Assembly: GCA_017403205.1 (NCBI GenBank) | Contig: JAFQOM010000126.1 | Location: 1-15,070 of the forward strand | Direction of reading: 5' to 3' | DNA from: Clostridia bacterium | Lineage (GTDB): Bacteria; Bacillota_A; Clostridia; Christensenellales; UBA1242 | Length of the DNA: 15,070 bases | Part shown: positions 1 to 7,658 of the stretch, one piece after another | Layout of the letters: each line of letters starts with the position of its first letter | How positions within the stretch are numbered: position 1 is the stretch's first letter | Notes under the pieces: model-generated | Seen by the model: the letters and a program-made list of their open reading frames with translations, nothing else | What the model was told of the DNA's origin: nothing | The model's database searches: none | Made by a program: the position numbers and the translations under genes

Positions 1-990
1 ACAGATCATATGTTTGTTATGGATTATAACGAACAAAACGGCTGGCACAACGCCCAAATATTGCCATATGCTAATATAAGTTTGGATCCTGCAAGCATGA
101 TTTTGCACTATGGACAAGAAGTTTTTGAGGGCATGAAGGCTTATAGGGGCGAAGATAACAAAATTATGTTATTTAGGCCAGAAAAAAACTTTGAAAGACT
201 TAATATATCTAACGATAGGCTTTGTATACCAAAACTTGATGAAGATTTTTGCTTAAAAGCACTTACCACACTTATAGAAATTGATAAAGATTGGGTTCCA
301 CATGATAAAGGAACATCACTATATATTAGGCCTTTTGTAATAGCTACTCAAAGTGGATTAGGCGTTCATCCGGCAAAAGAGTATAAGTTTATAATAATTT
401 GTTGCCCGGTTGGATCTTATTATAAAGAGGGTTTAAATCCAGTAAAAATTTATGTAGAAAGTGAGTATGTTAGGGCAGTTAAAGGTGGTACTGGCTTTAT
501 TAAAAGTGGTGGAAATTATGCGGCATCTTTAAAAGGTCAAGAAAAAGCAGAAAAGTTAAATTATTCTCAAGTTTTGTGGTTGGACGGAAAAGAACATAAG
601 TATATAGAAGAAGTTGGGGCTATGAATGTATTTTTTAAAATTAATGGCATTGTAGTTACCCCATCTTTAGAGGGAAGTATTTTGCCGGGTATAACAAGAA
701 GGTCTGTTATAGAAGTTTTAAAAGATTGGGGCGTTAAAGTAGAAGAGAGAAAAATTAGTATAGACGAATTGGTAACAGCTTATGAAAACGGCATGTTGGA
801 AGAAGCTTTTGGATCTGGCACCGCAGCGGTTATTAGCCCTATTGGAGAATTTAATTATCAGGGCAAAATTATGATAGTAAACAACAATAAAATTGGCAAT
901 TTGTCTCAAAAATTGTATGATTATATTACAGATATTCAATGGGGTAGAATAGAAGATAAATATGGTTGGGTTAAACATCTTAATTTTTAA
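1..990 (+). CDS. ilvE: Branched-chain amino acid aminotransferase, 5' end missing
   Basis: This is a PLP-dependent class IV (fold type IV) aminotransferase. It interconverts leucine, isoleucine and valine with their 2-oxo acids, using glutamate/2-oxoglutarate, in the cytoplasm. Numbering from the ATG at position 10, visible motifs are FVMDY near the start, HYGQEVFEGMKAYR (33-46), the IKSGGNYAASL segment with the predicted PLP lysine at K165, EEVGAMNVFF, SILPGITRRS and the C-terminal EAFGSGTAAVISPIG. The reading frame is open to base 1 (Thr-Asp-His before the first ATG). Family members have a 'TDxMF' stretch about 25-30 residues into the protein, so the real start lies outside the window and the ATG at 10 is internal. 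It reads into a bidirectional terminator and converges on the minus-strand operon. Assignment to the BCAT family is firm; substrate preference is inferred. Confidence 0.93.
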   Translation, partial: TDHMFVMDYNEQNGWHNAQILPYANISLDPASMILHYGQEVFEGMKAYRGEDNKIMLFRPEKNFERLNISNDRLCIPKLDEDFCLKALTTLIEIDKDWVPHDKGTSLYIRPFVIATQSGLGVHPAKEYKFIIICCPVGSYYKEGLNPVKIYVESEYVRAVKGGTGFIKSGGNYAASLKGQEKAEKLNYSQVLWLDGKEHKYIEEVGAMNVFFKINGIVVTPSLEGSILPGITRRSVIEVLKDWGVKVEERKISIDELVTAYENGMLEEAFGSGTAAVISPIGEFNYQGKIMIVNNNKIGNLSQKLYDYITDIQWGRIEDKYGWVKHLNF

Positions 991-994
991 TTTT

Positions 995-1028
995 AAAAAA
1001 ATAGCAGAAAATTTTCTGCTATTTTTTT
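995..1028. terminator. Bidirectional Rho-independent terminator
   Basis: A perfect 34-base palindrome with half-site AAAAAAATAGCAGAAAA. Each strand ends in seven T, so it can terminate both ilvE (+) and the glycosyltransferase operon (-), which converge here. Confidence 0.9.
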
Positions 1029-1063
1029 GTTTATACAATTTATTAATTTTTTGTTAAAAATTT

Positions 1064-2200
1064 TTATTGATTTAGTATAAAATTTGTTATATTTTCTATG
1101 CCATTTTTTTCAAAAAATTTTTGGCAAGCTTTAGACATTTCTTTAAGTTTTTTAGGGTTGTTTTTTAAGTCTAAAACAAGTTTGCCAGCGTCGGTTATTT
1201 TGTTCATACCAACTGCCATGTTTTTTGAAATAAAAAGCTGCTTATTAACTTGCTCGTTGATAATTGCCTTTTCTCTTAAAATTAATGGGCGTTCTAAGCA
1301 TACAGCTTCTGACAAAAAGTTTCCACCTGGTTTGCTGACCAATAAGTCACAAGAAGACATACACTCTTCAATGTTGTTAACAAAGCCCAAATTTAATATA
1401 TTGGTGATTTTTGACTTTTCAATATATTTGTCTATGCGAGCTTTTGTTTTTTCGTTTCTTCCATTTATGCAAATGACCTGACAGTCGGGATTGTATTTAA
1501 GTATATTTTTTATTAGTTTTAGCGTGTTTCCAACGCCATTGCCACCATTTGTTAGCATTACTGTAAACTTGTCATCAATGCCCAAATTTTTGCGACACTG
1601 CTTTTTGTTGTAAGTTTTGCTAAACTTTTGAGCGATAGGGTAGCCAAACGCAAAAATGTTTTTTTTGTCAAATCCACGGTCGGTCATGTCTTTTATTAAA
1701 TCTTTGTGGGGCACAATAACCTGATCTAAACCAATTGCACATTGCCAGTATGGGCACATAGAATAGTCTGTTACAAAACCTATGGTTTTTGGTGGGGTTG
1801 TATCTTTATACATTTCTTGCCACTTGTTACTGCGTTTTATGTTAGACAAAGCAACACCTGCATAAGTGTGAACAGTTAATACTACATCTGGCTTATAATC
1901 TAGCAAAGTTTTTATCAAATTTTCTTGTGCTTTTTTTAGTGTTTTGTGTATAGAACAAGTATCTCTTTTTTCAAAGTTAGTATTAGTTAATTTTTTCCAA
2001 AAAAAGTTGTAACTTTTTGGTATATATTTGCACGCCCAAAGAAAAATTTTATTTTCTCTTTGCACTCTTTTTTTATCATATTCAAAAAGTTGAACAATTT
2101 TTGCTTGCCCGCCTTTTAATTCTATTTGTTTTGAAAGTGATCTTGCTATGGCGTCGTGGCCCTCTCCACAAGTCATAGAAACTATTAAAACTTTTTTCAT
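1064..2200 (-). CDS. GT28 family diacylglycerol glucosyltransferase (UgtP/MGDG synthase-like)
   Basis: Predicted peripheral membrane glycosyltransferase that moves a sugar from a UDP-sugar to diacylglycerol, making membrane glycolipid and possibly lipoteichoic-acid anchor. It is 378 residues; B. subtilis UgtP is about 382. The N-terminal MGDG_synth domain has GEGHDAIA (12-19) and VTDYSMCPYW (143-152). The C-terminal MurG-like Rossmann domain has NGGNGVGN (218-225) and the nucleotide-sugar motif SKPGGNFLSEA (289-299). The start was set at 2200 rather than the in-frame ATG at 2224, because AAAGAGG lies just upstream of 2200 and the family begins MKKVLI. It is the last gene of a minus-strand operon: only 11 bases separate it from the preceding stop, and its SD abuts that stop, which suggests translational coupling. 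The sugar donor and number of sugars added are not readable from sequence; a MurG-like role on another lipid is possible. Confidence 0.88.
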   Translation of the reverse strand: MKKVLIVSMTCGEGHDAIARSLSKQIELKGGQAKIVQLFEYDKKRVQRENKIFLWACKYIPKSYNFFWKKLTNTNFEKRDTCSIHKTLKKAQENLIKTLLDYKPDVVLTVHTYAGVALSNIKRSNKWQEMYKDTTPPKTIGFVTDYSMCPYWQCAIGLDQVIVPHKDLIKDMTDRGFDKKNIFAFGYPIAQKFSKTYNKKQCRKNLGIDDKFTVMLTNGGNGVGNTLKLIKNILKYNPDCQVICINGRNEKTKARIDKYIEKSKITNILNLGFVNNIEECMSSCDLLVSKPGGNFLSEAVCLERPLILREKAIINEQVNKQLFISKNMAVGMNKITDAGKLVLDLKNNPKKLKEMSKACQKFFEKNGIENITNFILNQ

Positions 2201-2211
2201 AAAAACCTCTT

Positions 2212-3318
2212 TTAATTTGCCCATGCAGCTGGAGTGGTTCTGTTTGCTTTAAACCAAGCTGTATCTTTTAATAAAGTGTAATTGTTTGTGCAAGTTAGTC
2301 TGGCACCATCTTTGTTAAAAATAAATATAATGTCGCCGTTCATAGATTGAAATTTGCCAGTGTCATAGTCTATACATAAAGAAGTTACATAAGCATTTTT
2401 TGTGTAATTAGCAATTCTATTTATTGCTGCTTGTGATGGAAATGTATTTTCATTATCTTTTGTATATTCTGTTGCACCCGCAACACAGGTAAAAACAACA
2501 TTTTCAGGTTTTATTTTGTTAAGCAACACATCGTGGCTGCCTGTATAACTGCCGTGGTGAGCAGCTTTAAATAAAGAACATTGTGGCAAATTTGGGTTAA
2601 GTTCTACTAATTTTTCTTCACCTTCATCTTCTAGATCGCCTGTAAGCAAAATGTTGTTAGCACCGTTTGATAATAAAACACAAACAGAATAGTTGTTTTC
2701 GTTAGAAGTTTTATTGTAGTAATAATGGTTGTTTAGTATTGTAAGTGTTATTCCGCTGCCAAGATCAAATTCTTTTTGAAAGTCTGGCTCGTTATAATTA
2801 CTAACAGCAATATGGTTTGCACCTGATGAAATTTCGTTATTACGTTCTGCTATGTATTTACTATATGTATCTGTTTTTTCTGCGCCATTTCTTTCATATT
2901 TTGTAGCAGTTCCAAAATCTATAATATTTTCACAAATATATTCTGCAAAAATCCCATTTCTTGTTGATGTAGAACTAAATGCGGCTATGTGGTCTTGGTG
3001 AGCATGGGTAGCTATTACATATTCAAGTGTATTATCTGTGCAGTAGTTATCAATATAATTTTTTATTGTTGTTATACTACCTTGTCTAGATCCAGCATCG
3101 ATTAAAATGTCGGTTTCATTTGCTTTTACGTAAATACAGTCCCCGGCATATTTATTGCCAAGTTCTAAAAAGTGAACACTTAAATCACCAGATGCAACTC
3201 TAAAAAGCTTGTCGGATTGTGGTGAGTTTGCTACTGCATAAGCGCTAAAGCCAGCCACAAAACCGACAATTAATGCTATGATGCAAAACACACAAGATAA
3301 AAATTTTGATTTGGACAT
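2212..3318 (-). CDS. Exported/membrane-anchored metallo-beta-lactamase domain protein, ComEC C-terminal type
   Basis: A 368-residue protein. It has an N-terminal hydrophobic segment (about 8-29) ending SAYAVA, which could be a cleavable signal or an anchor, followed by an MBL-fold hydrolase domain outside the membrane. Metal-ligand motifs are THAHQDH (104-110), GDLE with D228, and AAHHGS (252-257). The order and spacing match the C-terminal hydrolase domain of the ComEC/Rec2 DNA-uptake protein. The competence membrane channel itself is absent, so this is a stand-alone version. In the family a late 'NxYxHP' histidine is common; here the equivalent stretch reads NTFPSQ (291-296), so that histidine seems missing. 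A well-placed AGGAGAA supports the start. It sits between a DUF5011-like membrane protein and a lipid glucosyltransferase. The substrate is unknown: nucleic acid by analogy with ComEC, but another phosphoester is equally possible. Confidence 0.82.
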   Translation of the reverse strand: MSKSKFLSCVFCIIALIVGFVAGFSAYAVANSPQSDKLFRVASGDLSVHFLELGNKYAGDCIYVKANETDILIDAGSRQGSITTIKNYIDNYCTDNTLEYVIATHAHQDHIAAFSSTSTRNGIFAEYICENIIDFGTATKYERNGAEKTDTYSKYIAERNNEISSGANHIAVSNYNEPDFQKEFDLGSGITLTILNNHYYYNKTSNENNYSVCVLLSNGANNILLTGDLEDEGEEKLVELNPNLPQCSLFKAAHHGSYTGSHDVLLNKIKPENVVFTCVAGATEYTKDNENTFPSQAAINRIANYTKNAYVTSLCIDYDTGKFQSMNGDIIFIFNKDGARLTCTNNYTLLKDTAWFKANRTTPAAWAN

Positions 3319-3371
3319 GTAAATTTTCTCCTATTTAAGTTAACTTAATTTTAATGGTTTGTTTTTAAAAT

Positions 3372-3851
3372 TTATTCTACAGGGTAGGCGTCTGCTTCTG
3401 GTGGTTCTTCAGGGTTAACTTCAGTAATTGTAACCGTTCTAATTAATTGAACGTCCTTAAATCTTATAGAATTTGATTTGTAAACAATTTGATATGTACC
3501 AGGCAAAGACGTGTCTATATCTTCTAAACCATTTAGCTTTTGACTGTCTTTATAAACTTCAATGGTTAGTTTTTGTGAGGCATCTTGACCAAAAGCAATC
3601 ATTTTTGCTCCGTCATCTGTATAAGTTGTGTTAACTTCTATAACAATACTTTTTTTGCCATATATTTCAAAACAATCATTTTTACATATAAAGCTTGCTC
3701 CAAAATAAGCAATAACTGCGCCAATTAAAAAAAATAAGGCAATTGCAATTTTTGATTTTTTAGGCAATTTTTTAATAGCTTTTTCGGCAGCTTTTTTAGA
3801 GTTGTCTTTTTTTAAATTGGCATAATAATAACGTCTACTTTTATCTGACAT
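3372..3851 (-). CDS. Small membrane protein with DUF5011/Ig-like extracellular domain
   Basis: A 159-residue protein of unknown function. It has a strongly basic cytosolic N-terminus (1-34, many Lys, with RRYYY at 6-10), one transmembrane helix (about 35-56) and an outer domain. The outer segment (about 66-143) resembles the DUF5011/bacterial Ig-like fold: 'YTDDGA', then 'TSLPGTYQIVYK', then 'RTVTI', matching the usual 'YxDPGA...PGTYxVxY...RxVxV' signature. The C-terminus is acidic and Pro-rich (146-159). Topology is inferred as N-in, C-out. It is the first gene of the minus-strand operon and ends 53 bases before the MBL gene start. SD AAAAGGAA supports the start at 3851. Such domains usually sit in larger surface proteins and aid adhesion or act as spacers, so a structural or scaffolding role at the envelope is a guess. 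Domain assignment is from pattern only. Confidence 0.72.
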   Translation of the reverse strand: MSDKSRRYYYANLKKDNSKKAAEKAIKKLPKKSKIAIALFFLIGAVIAYFGASFICKNDCFEIYGKKSIVIEVNTTYTDDGAKMIAFGQDASQKLTIEVYKDSQKLNGLEDIDTSLPGTYQIVYKSNSIRFKDVQLIRTVTITEVNPEEPPEADAYPVE

Positions 3852-3881
3852 AATTTAATTCCTTTTAAGCTTTATAATTTT

Positions 3882-3910
3882 ATCATATTTTGTATTTATC
3901 AAACAAACAA
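3882..3910 (-). promoter_or_regulatory. Candidate sigma-A promoter for the minus-strand envelope operon
   Basis: Read on the minus strand: -35 TTGTTT (3905-3910), 17-base spacer, -10 TATGAT (3882-3887). It lies about 30 bases upstream of the first gene's start codon, divergent from the maf promoter. Confidence 0.55.
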
Positions 3911-3961
3911 AATGCTAAAAAAGTTTGTATTAATAGCTTTTAAATATAGTGATGATTTGTT

Positions 3962-3989
3962 TTGATTTTGTATGTCTTTTTGATAAAAT
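3962..3989 (+). promoter_or_regulatory. Candidate sigma-A promoter for maf
   Basis: -35 TTGATT (3962-3967), 16-base spacer, -10 TAAAAT (3984-3989). Predicted transcription start is near 3996, leaving a leader of about 55 bases that contains a perfect palindrome. Confidence 0.55.
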
Positions 3990-4020
3990 TTTATTAAGAT
4001 AAAAATTAAATTGTTAAAAA

Positions 4021-4036
4021 GTTAAACATGTTTAAC
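4021..4036. promoter_or_regulatory. Perfect 16-base palindrome upstream of maf
   Basis: GTTAAACATGTTTAAC is its own reverse complement. It ends three bases before the GGAG ribosome-binding site of maf and lies about 25 bases downstream of the predicted transcription start. It could be a repressor operator (roadblock position), or a weak leader hairpin beside the ribosome-binding site. The binding protein is unknown. Confidence 0.4.
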
Positions 4037-4050
4037 ATATGGAGTTTAAG

Positions 4051-4629
4051 ATGAATATAATTTTGGCAAGTACAAGCCCAAGAAGGCACGACCTTTTAAA
4101 AACCATAACAACAAACTTTGAAATTGCATCTCCTCATTTTGATGAAGAAAGCATAAAACAAAATAATGCAAAAAAATTGGTAGAACAACTTAGTTTCGGC
4201 AAGGCTAAAGCTGTGTTTGAAAAGTCTAAAGGGGACTGGTGTGTAATTGGCGCGGATACAGTTGTGTGTTTAAAAAGTGGAGAGATTTTGGGCAAACCAA
4301 AAAACAAGCATGACGCCAAACAGATGTTAAAAAAAATAAGTGATACTACACATTATGTTTTAACAGGCGTGTGTGTTTTGTATAGAAAGGAAGACAGTGA
4401 ACATAAAATCAGTTTTGTTAAAAAAACAAAGGTAGTATTTAAAAAATTAAATGATGCTGAAATAGATGATTATATTGCGTCAAAAGAACCTATGGACAAA
4501 GCAGGCGCTTATGCAATACAAGGATTGGCAGGTAAGTTTGTTAAAAAAGTGAACGGGTCTTTTAGCAACATTATTGGGTTGCCAACCGAGCAATTATATG
4601 AAATATTATTGCAAGAACAAATAATTTAA
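4051..4629 (+). CDS. maf: Maf-family nucleoside triphosphate pyrophosphatase
   Basis: Cytosolic enzyme that hydrolyses non-canonical or excess nucleoside triphosphates (typically dTTP/UTP and modified pyrimidines) to the monophosphate plus pyrophosphate. Maf is linked to septum inhibition in Bacillus. The protein is 192 residues, a normal length. Motifs: ILASTSPRR (4-12), GADTVV with the catalytic Asp at D69 (67-72), GKPKN (81-85), HYVLTGV (101-107), EPMDKAGAYAIQG (146-158) and GSFSNIIGLP (169-178), all as in YhdE-type Maf. The start was set at 4051, not the in-frame ATG at 4039, because GGAG (4040-4043) is six bases ahead of 4051 and the family begins M(N/K)IILAS. It is transcribed alone, divergent from the envelope operon. 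The dTTP/UTP subclass is inferred from the overall motif set. Confidence 0.93.
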   Translation: MNIILASTSPRRHDLLKTITTNFEIASPHFDEESIKQNNAKKLVEQLSFGKAKAVFEKSKGDWCVIGADTVVCLKSGEILGKPKNKHDAKQMLKKISDTTHYVLTGVCVLYRKEDSEHKISFVKKTKVVFKKLNDAEIDDYIASKEPMDKAGAYAIQGLAGKFVKKVNGSFSNIIGLPTEQLYEILLQEQII

Positions 4630-4639
4630 CCAACATTGC

Positions 4640-4678
4640 TTTCAATATTTTTAAATTAACGTTAAAAAGATGTTGAAA
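4640..4678. other. Imperfect AT-rich hairpin between maf and the LRR gene
   Basis: TTTCAA (4640-4645) pairs with TTGAAA (4673-4678), and TTTTTAA (4648-4654) with TTAAAAA (4662-4668), around a 7-base loop; a 2/4 internal loop separates the stems. No T-tract follows on the plus strand, so it is a weak terminator candidate at best. Confidence 0.3.
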
Positions 4679-4732
4679 ATACAAATAAGGATGAGTTTTT
4701 TTATTTATATACATTTTTTGTAGTTATATATT

Positions 4733-4760
4733 TTGAAATTTAAATAATGTTTGTTAAAAT
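4733..4760 (+). promoter_or_regulatory. Candidate sigma-A promoter for the LRR surface protein gene
   Basis: -35 TTGAAA (4733-4738), 16-base spacer, -10 TAAAAT (4755-4760), placing the transcription start about 20 bases before the start codon. The spacer length and -10 are the same as in the maf promoter candidate. Confidence 0.6.
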
Positions 4761-4787
4761 AAACATAATAATTTGTGGAGAAAGCTT

Positions 4788-6647
4788 ATGAAGAAAAAAT
4801 TAACAATATTTTTTGTATGTATGTTTGCTTTTTTAGGTGCATTTGTAGGTATTAATTTTAATGCAAAAAGTGCTTATGCTGCAACAGACTATGAAATAAC
4901 AAATACAACCCGCACTAACTATGATATGGATGAAAATTTGTTTAAAATTCTTCAAGCTTTGGTAAAGCAGCTTAACTATAATCAAACAAAGCCAGGTTTT
5001 AGCACGGATTTGCTTACATATGGATATAAAGAATATACCCACAACGAAAATTGGGATGTTAATGCCGAGCCATATAAAAGTTATATAGCAAACAGAAATG
5101 TTATATACAATGATTTAGCAAATAATACAATAGATTTAACCGTAGGCAAAAACGCAAAATATGATTGTTTAAAAAATGCAAATTTAAAGCCTCTTACAAC
5201 TTTGACAGGCTTAAATTGCATGGCAATGGAAAATATTAAAACATTAACAATTAAAGATGCTGATTTAGAGCAAGTATCTTCAACTGATTTTGAATCTTTA
5301 TCAGAAGTAACAACAATCAACATGCCAAATTGTGGTTTAACAAAGTTTGAATTAAACCCAGAAGTTAAAAAGTTAAATAAATTAGATTTATCTAACAACA
5401 ATTTAACGCAAATAAACTTGTCAACAATGGCTGATTCTTTTGGAACAAAGCCAAGCGTTAATTTAACAAACAATAAAATAGCGTCTTTACAAGATATTAA
5501 TTTGGGACAAGGGCTATTTAGTAAATTAATTTTAAATTTTAACCTAATAAGTAAATTTTCTGCTGATGATTATGCAAACCTTTCTGCAAAAGTTGTTGAT
5601 AGCAAAGAGCTTTTTGTAGGCATACAAACACAAAACAGTTTTGATAGTTTGGTTGCTGGTGACAAAATTTTGGTTACAAATTACTTAAATAATTATGTTA
5701 ATGAGTTAAATGTTGTTGCAAGTTATTTTGCAGGCTCAACAAACGATATAAAAAGTAAATTTTATGTAGACGGTCAAAGCAATGTTATTTGTGAAACTGT
5801 TGGACAACAAGAACAAGAAATTTTATATGCCCCAGCTGGTAAAATATTTTTTGAATTTTTTGAAGGCGATTATTCAATAAATTTGGTTGAACATCCAGAA
5901 TTTGAAAATAGATTTGTTAAGGTTGCGCTTAAGGCACCAACTTATTCTTTAAAAGTTAACGATAAATTGGTAACAAGCACTTATCATGAAAGCGATATTA
6001 ATGTTATTTTTGATATTAACCAAGATACAAATATTCCAAACTTGCAAGATATTTTTGGTCAAAAAGGCGTAAAAATTTATTGTGGAACAGCTTCTAATAT
6101 GGCTGAAGATTCTGATTCTCAATTAACAGTTTCTCGCAATGGAACATTTGAATTGGCTGCAAAGGCAGAATTTGACGATGTTTACAGTGCAATAACAACG
6201 GTTAATGTAACTCGTCAAAACACATCTGGTATTGTTTTGGGCGTTATAATTATTTTGTTTATATTTATTATAGGTGTTGCTGTATATTGCATTACAAATT
6301 GGGTTAAAAACGGTGCAGTTGTTGCTCCTTTAAACGAAAAAGAAATATACGGTCTTAAAAAGAAAGAAGAAAGAAAATACGGCAGAGAAAGAGAAAATAA
6401 TAAAAAACCTCTTGACGCATCTTTAAGAAAGGCTTGGAGAGAAAAACAAAACGGGGCAGATCTATCAGGTCAAACTGTAGATACAAGTTACTACAACTAT
6501 AACAACACTCCAGACAGCACACCAGAGGTTTATGATGAAGAATACAGAAGGTTTGCAGGCTCTGATTTTGATGATGGCTATTTAAATGAAAATTTAAATG
6601 AAACAGATAATATTGAAGTTTTAGATCAAAATGTAGACGAAGAATAA
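4788..6647 (+). CDS. LRR surface protein with signal peptide, C-terminal membrane helix and acidic cytosolic tail
   Basis: A 619-residue predicted type I membrane protein, function unknown. A signal peptide (1-31) ends with AYA at 29-31. Leucine-rich repeats lie at about 136-256, with recognisable units such as LNKLDLSNNNLTQINL (196-211) and VNLTNNKIASLQDINL (224-239). A beta-rich region follows (about 290-475). A single helix (about 481-504) is then followed by a 115-residue cytosolic tail that is basic first (516-552, KKKEERKYGRERE) and strongly acidic with many Tyr/Asp/Asn near the end (567-619). GGAG at 4777-4780 supports the ATG at 4788 over an earlier TTG. Known bacterial LRR surface proteins (internalin-like) bind proteins or glycans, so a ligand-binding role outside is plausible. 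The long tail is unlike an LPXTG-anchored adhesin and could connect to a cytosolic partner; that is inference. The gene has its own promoter and terminator. Confidence 0.85.
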   Translation: MKKKLTIFFVCMFAFLGAFVGINFNAKSAYAATDYEITNTTRTNYDMDENLFKILQALVKQLNYNQTKPGFSTDLLTYGYKEYTHNENWDVNAEPYKSYIANRNVIYNDLANNTIDLTVGKNAKYDCLKNANLKPLTTLTGLNCMAMENIKTLTIKDADLEQVSSTDFESLSEVTTINMPNCGLTKFELNPEVKKLNKLDLSNNNLTQINLSTMADSFGTKPSVNLTNNKIASLQDINLGQGLFSKLILNFNLISKFSADDYANLSAKVVDSKELFVGIQTQNSFDSLVAGDKILVTNYLNNYVNELNVVASYFAGSTNDIKSKFYVDGQSNVICETVGQQEQEILYAPAGKIFFEFFEGDYSINLVEHPEFENRFVKVALKAPTYSLKVNDKLVTSTYHESDINVIFDINQDTNIPNLQDIFGQKGVKIYCGTASNMAEDSDSQLTVSRNGTFELAAKAEFDDVYSAITTVNVTRQNTSGIVLGVIIILFIFIIGVAVYCITNWVKNGAVVAPLNEKEIYGLKKKEERKYGRERENNKKPLDASLRKAWREKQNGADLSGQTVDTSYYNYNNTPDSTPEVYDEEYRRFAGSDFDDGYLNENLNETDNIEVLDQNVDEE

Positions 6648-6652
6648 AAAAG

Positions 6653-6690
6653 ATATAAAGCCTTAAAAAACAAGGCTTTATATTTGTTTA
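6653..6690 (+). terminator. Rho-independent terminator after the LRR gene
   Basis: A 12-base-pair stem ATATAAAGCCTT / AAGGCTTTATAT (6653-6664 / 6672-6683) with a 7-base loop, then TTGTTT. It begins six bases after the stop codon. Confidence 0.85.
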
Positions 6691-6721
6691 AAGATTGGCA
6701 AAGACTTAAAAAGGATATAAT

Positions 6722-7534
6722 ATGAAAGCAAAAAAAGATAAAACTACAAAACAAGTTGTTGTAATATCTGGCGCATCAAGTGGAATAGGTTTAAAAACAG
6801 CAACATTGTTTTTAGAAAACGGATATATTGTTTATAATTTATCAAGAAGGGTGGCAGAAAATAAAAAAATAAAATCTATTACTTGTGACATAACAAACGA
6901 GCAGCAAGTACAAGATGCTGTAGATAAAATTTATCAAGAACAAAAAAGAATAGATATATTAATTAATAATGCTGGTTTTGGAATATCTGGTAGTAGTGAA
7001 AATCAAGACATTAAAGAGATTAAAAGTCTTTTTGATGTTAATTTTACGGGAGCGGTTTGTTTAACTAATAAAATTTTGCCTATTATGAGAAACCAAAAAC
7101 ACGGAAAAATTATTAATACCGGTTCTGTGGCGGGGGTTTTTCCAATACCATTTCAATCGTTTTATTCTGCAACAAAGTCAGCAATAGATATTTGGTCTAA
7201 AGCTTTGTCAATAGAGGTTAAACCATTTGGCGTGCAAGTTTGCACTGTTTTGGTAGGTGATACAAAAACAGACTTTACGGGTAAAAGACAAAAGAACAAT
7301 GAAATTGGCACCGCTTATGAAAAAGTTGTGGAAAAATCAATTTCTAAAATGGAAAAAGACGAACAAAATGGTAAAGATCCTATCACCGTTGCAAAAACTA
7401 TGTTAAAACTAGCAAATAAATACAAAATACCGCCTACAAAAACTGTTGGATTTGTGTATCAATTATTGTTGTTTTTAAACAAAATTTTGCCAACAAAATT
7501 TATGTTGTGGGTTGTATCAAAATTATATAGTTAA
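6722..7534 (+). CDS. Short-chain dehydrogenase/reductase (SDR), substrate unknown
   Basis: A 270-residue classical SDR, an NAD(P)H-dependent oxidoreductase with a single Rossmann domain. Visible elements: the cofactor-binding SGASSGIG (16-23); SRR (41-43), which may favour NADP; NNAG (82-85); catalytic Asn N107 in DVNFTG; Ser S135 in NTGS; and the YSATK motif with Y148 and K152. The catalytic tetrad is complete. The C-terminus (about 238-270) is hydrophobic and could help membrane or substrate association. AAAAGGAT sits five bases before the ATG. No good promoter lies between the LRR terminator and this gene, so expression may come from read-through past that terminator, though an unrecognised promoter is possible. 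Family members act on sugars, lipids, steroids or quinones; nothing nearby fixes the substrate. Confidence 0.88.
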   Translation: MKAKKDKTTKQVVVISGASSGIGLKTATLFLENGYIVYNLSRRVAENKKIKSITCDITNEQQVQDAVDKIYQEQKRIDILINNAGFGISGSSENQDIKEIKSLFDVNFTGAVCLTNKILPIMRNQKHGKIINTGSVAGVFPIPFQSFYSATKSAIDIWSKALSIEVKPFGVQVCTVLVGDTKTDFTGKRQKNNEIGTAYEKVVEKSISKMEKDEQNGKDPITVAKTMLKLANKYKIPPTKTVGFVYQLLLFLNKILPTKFMLWVVSKLYS

Positions 7535-7537
7535 TCA

Positions 7538-7574
7538 AAAAAAGACAATAAAACTAAATTTTATTGTCTTTTTT
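7538..7574. terminator. Bidirectional terminator between the SDR gene and the ABC-F gene
   Basis: A 16-base-pair perfect stem AAAAAAGACAATAAAA / TTTTATTGTCTTTTTT around the loop CTAAA. T-runs on both strands suit the two converging genes. Confidence 0.88.
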
Positions 7575-7658
7575 GTTTTCTAATTTTTTATAAATGTTTA
7601 TGCTGATAGTTTAATAGTTGCACGCTTTTTTAAAGAATTGTGTATATTGTTCATTTTA

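Noticed and set aside
718..1038. Minus-strand open frame overlapping the 3' end of ilvE
   Set aside because: It lies antisense to a clear gene and crosses a terminator; low-complexity Phe/Ile-rich translation, no ribosome-binding site.
4833..5473. Minus-strand open frames inside the LRR gene
   Set aside because: Antisense shadows of a real gene with typical AT-rich composition; no family resemblance.
6684..6722. Possible promoter directly before the SDR gene (TTGTTT-17-TAAAAA, or TATAAT at 6716-6721)
   Set aside because: Either choice would start transcription at or after the ribosome-binding site or start codon, giving a leaderless or truncated message.
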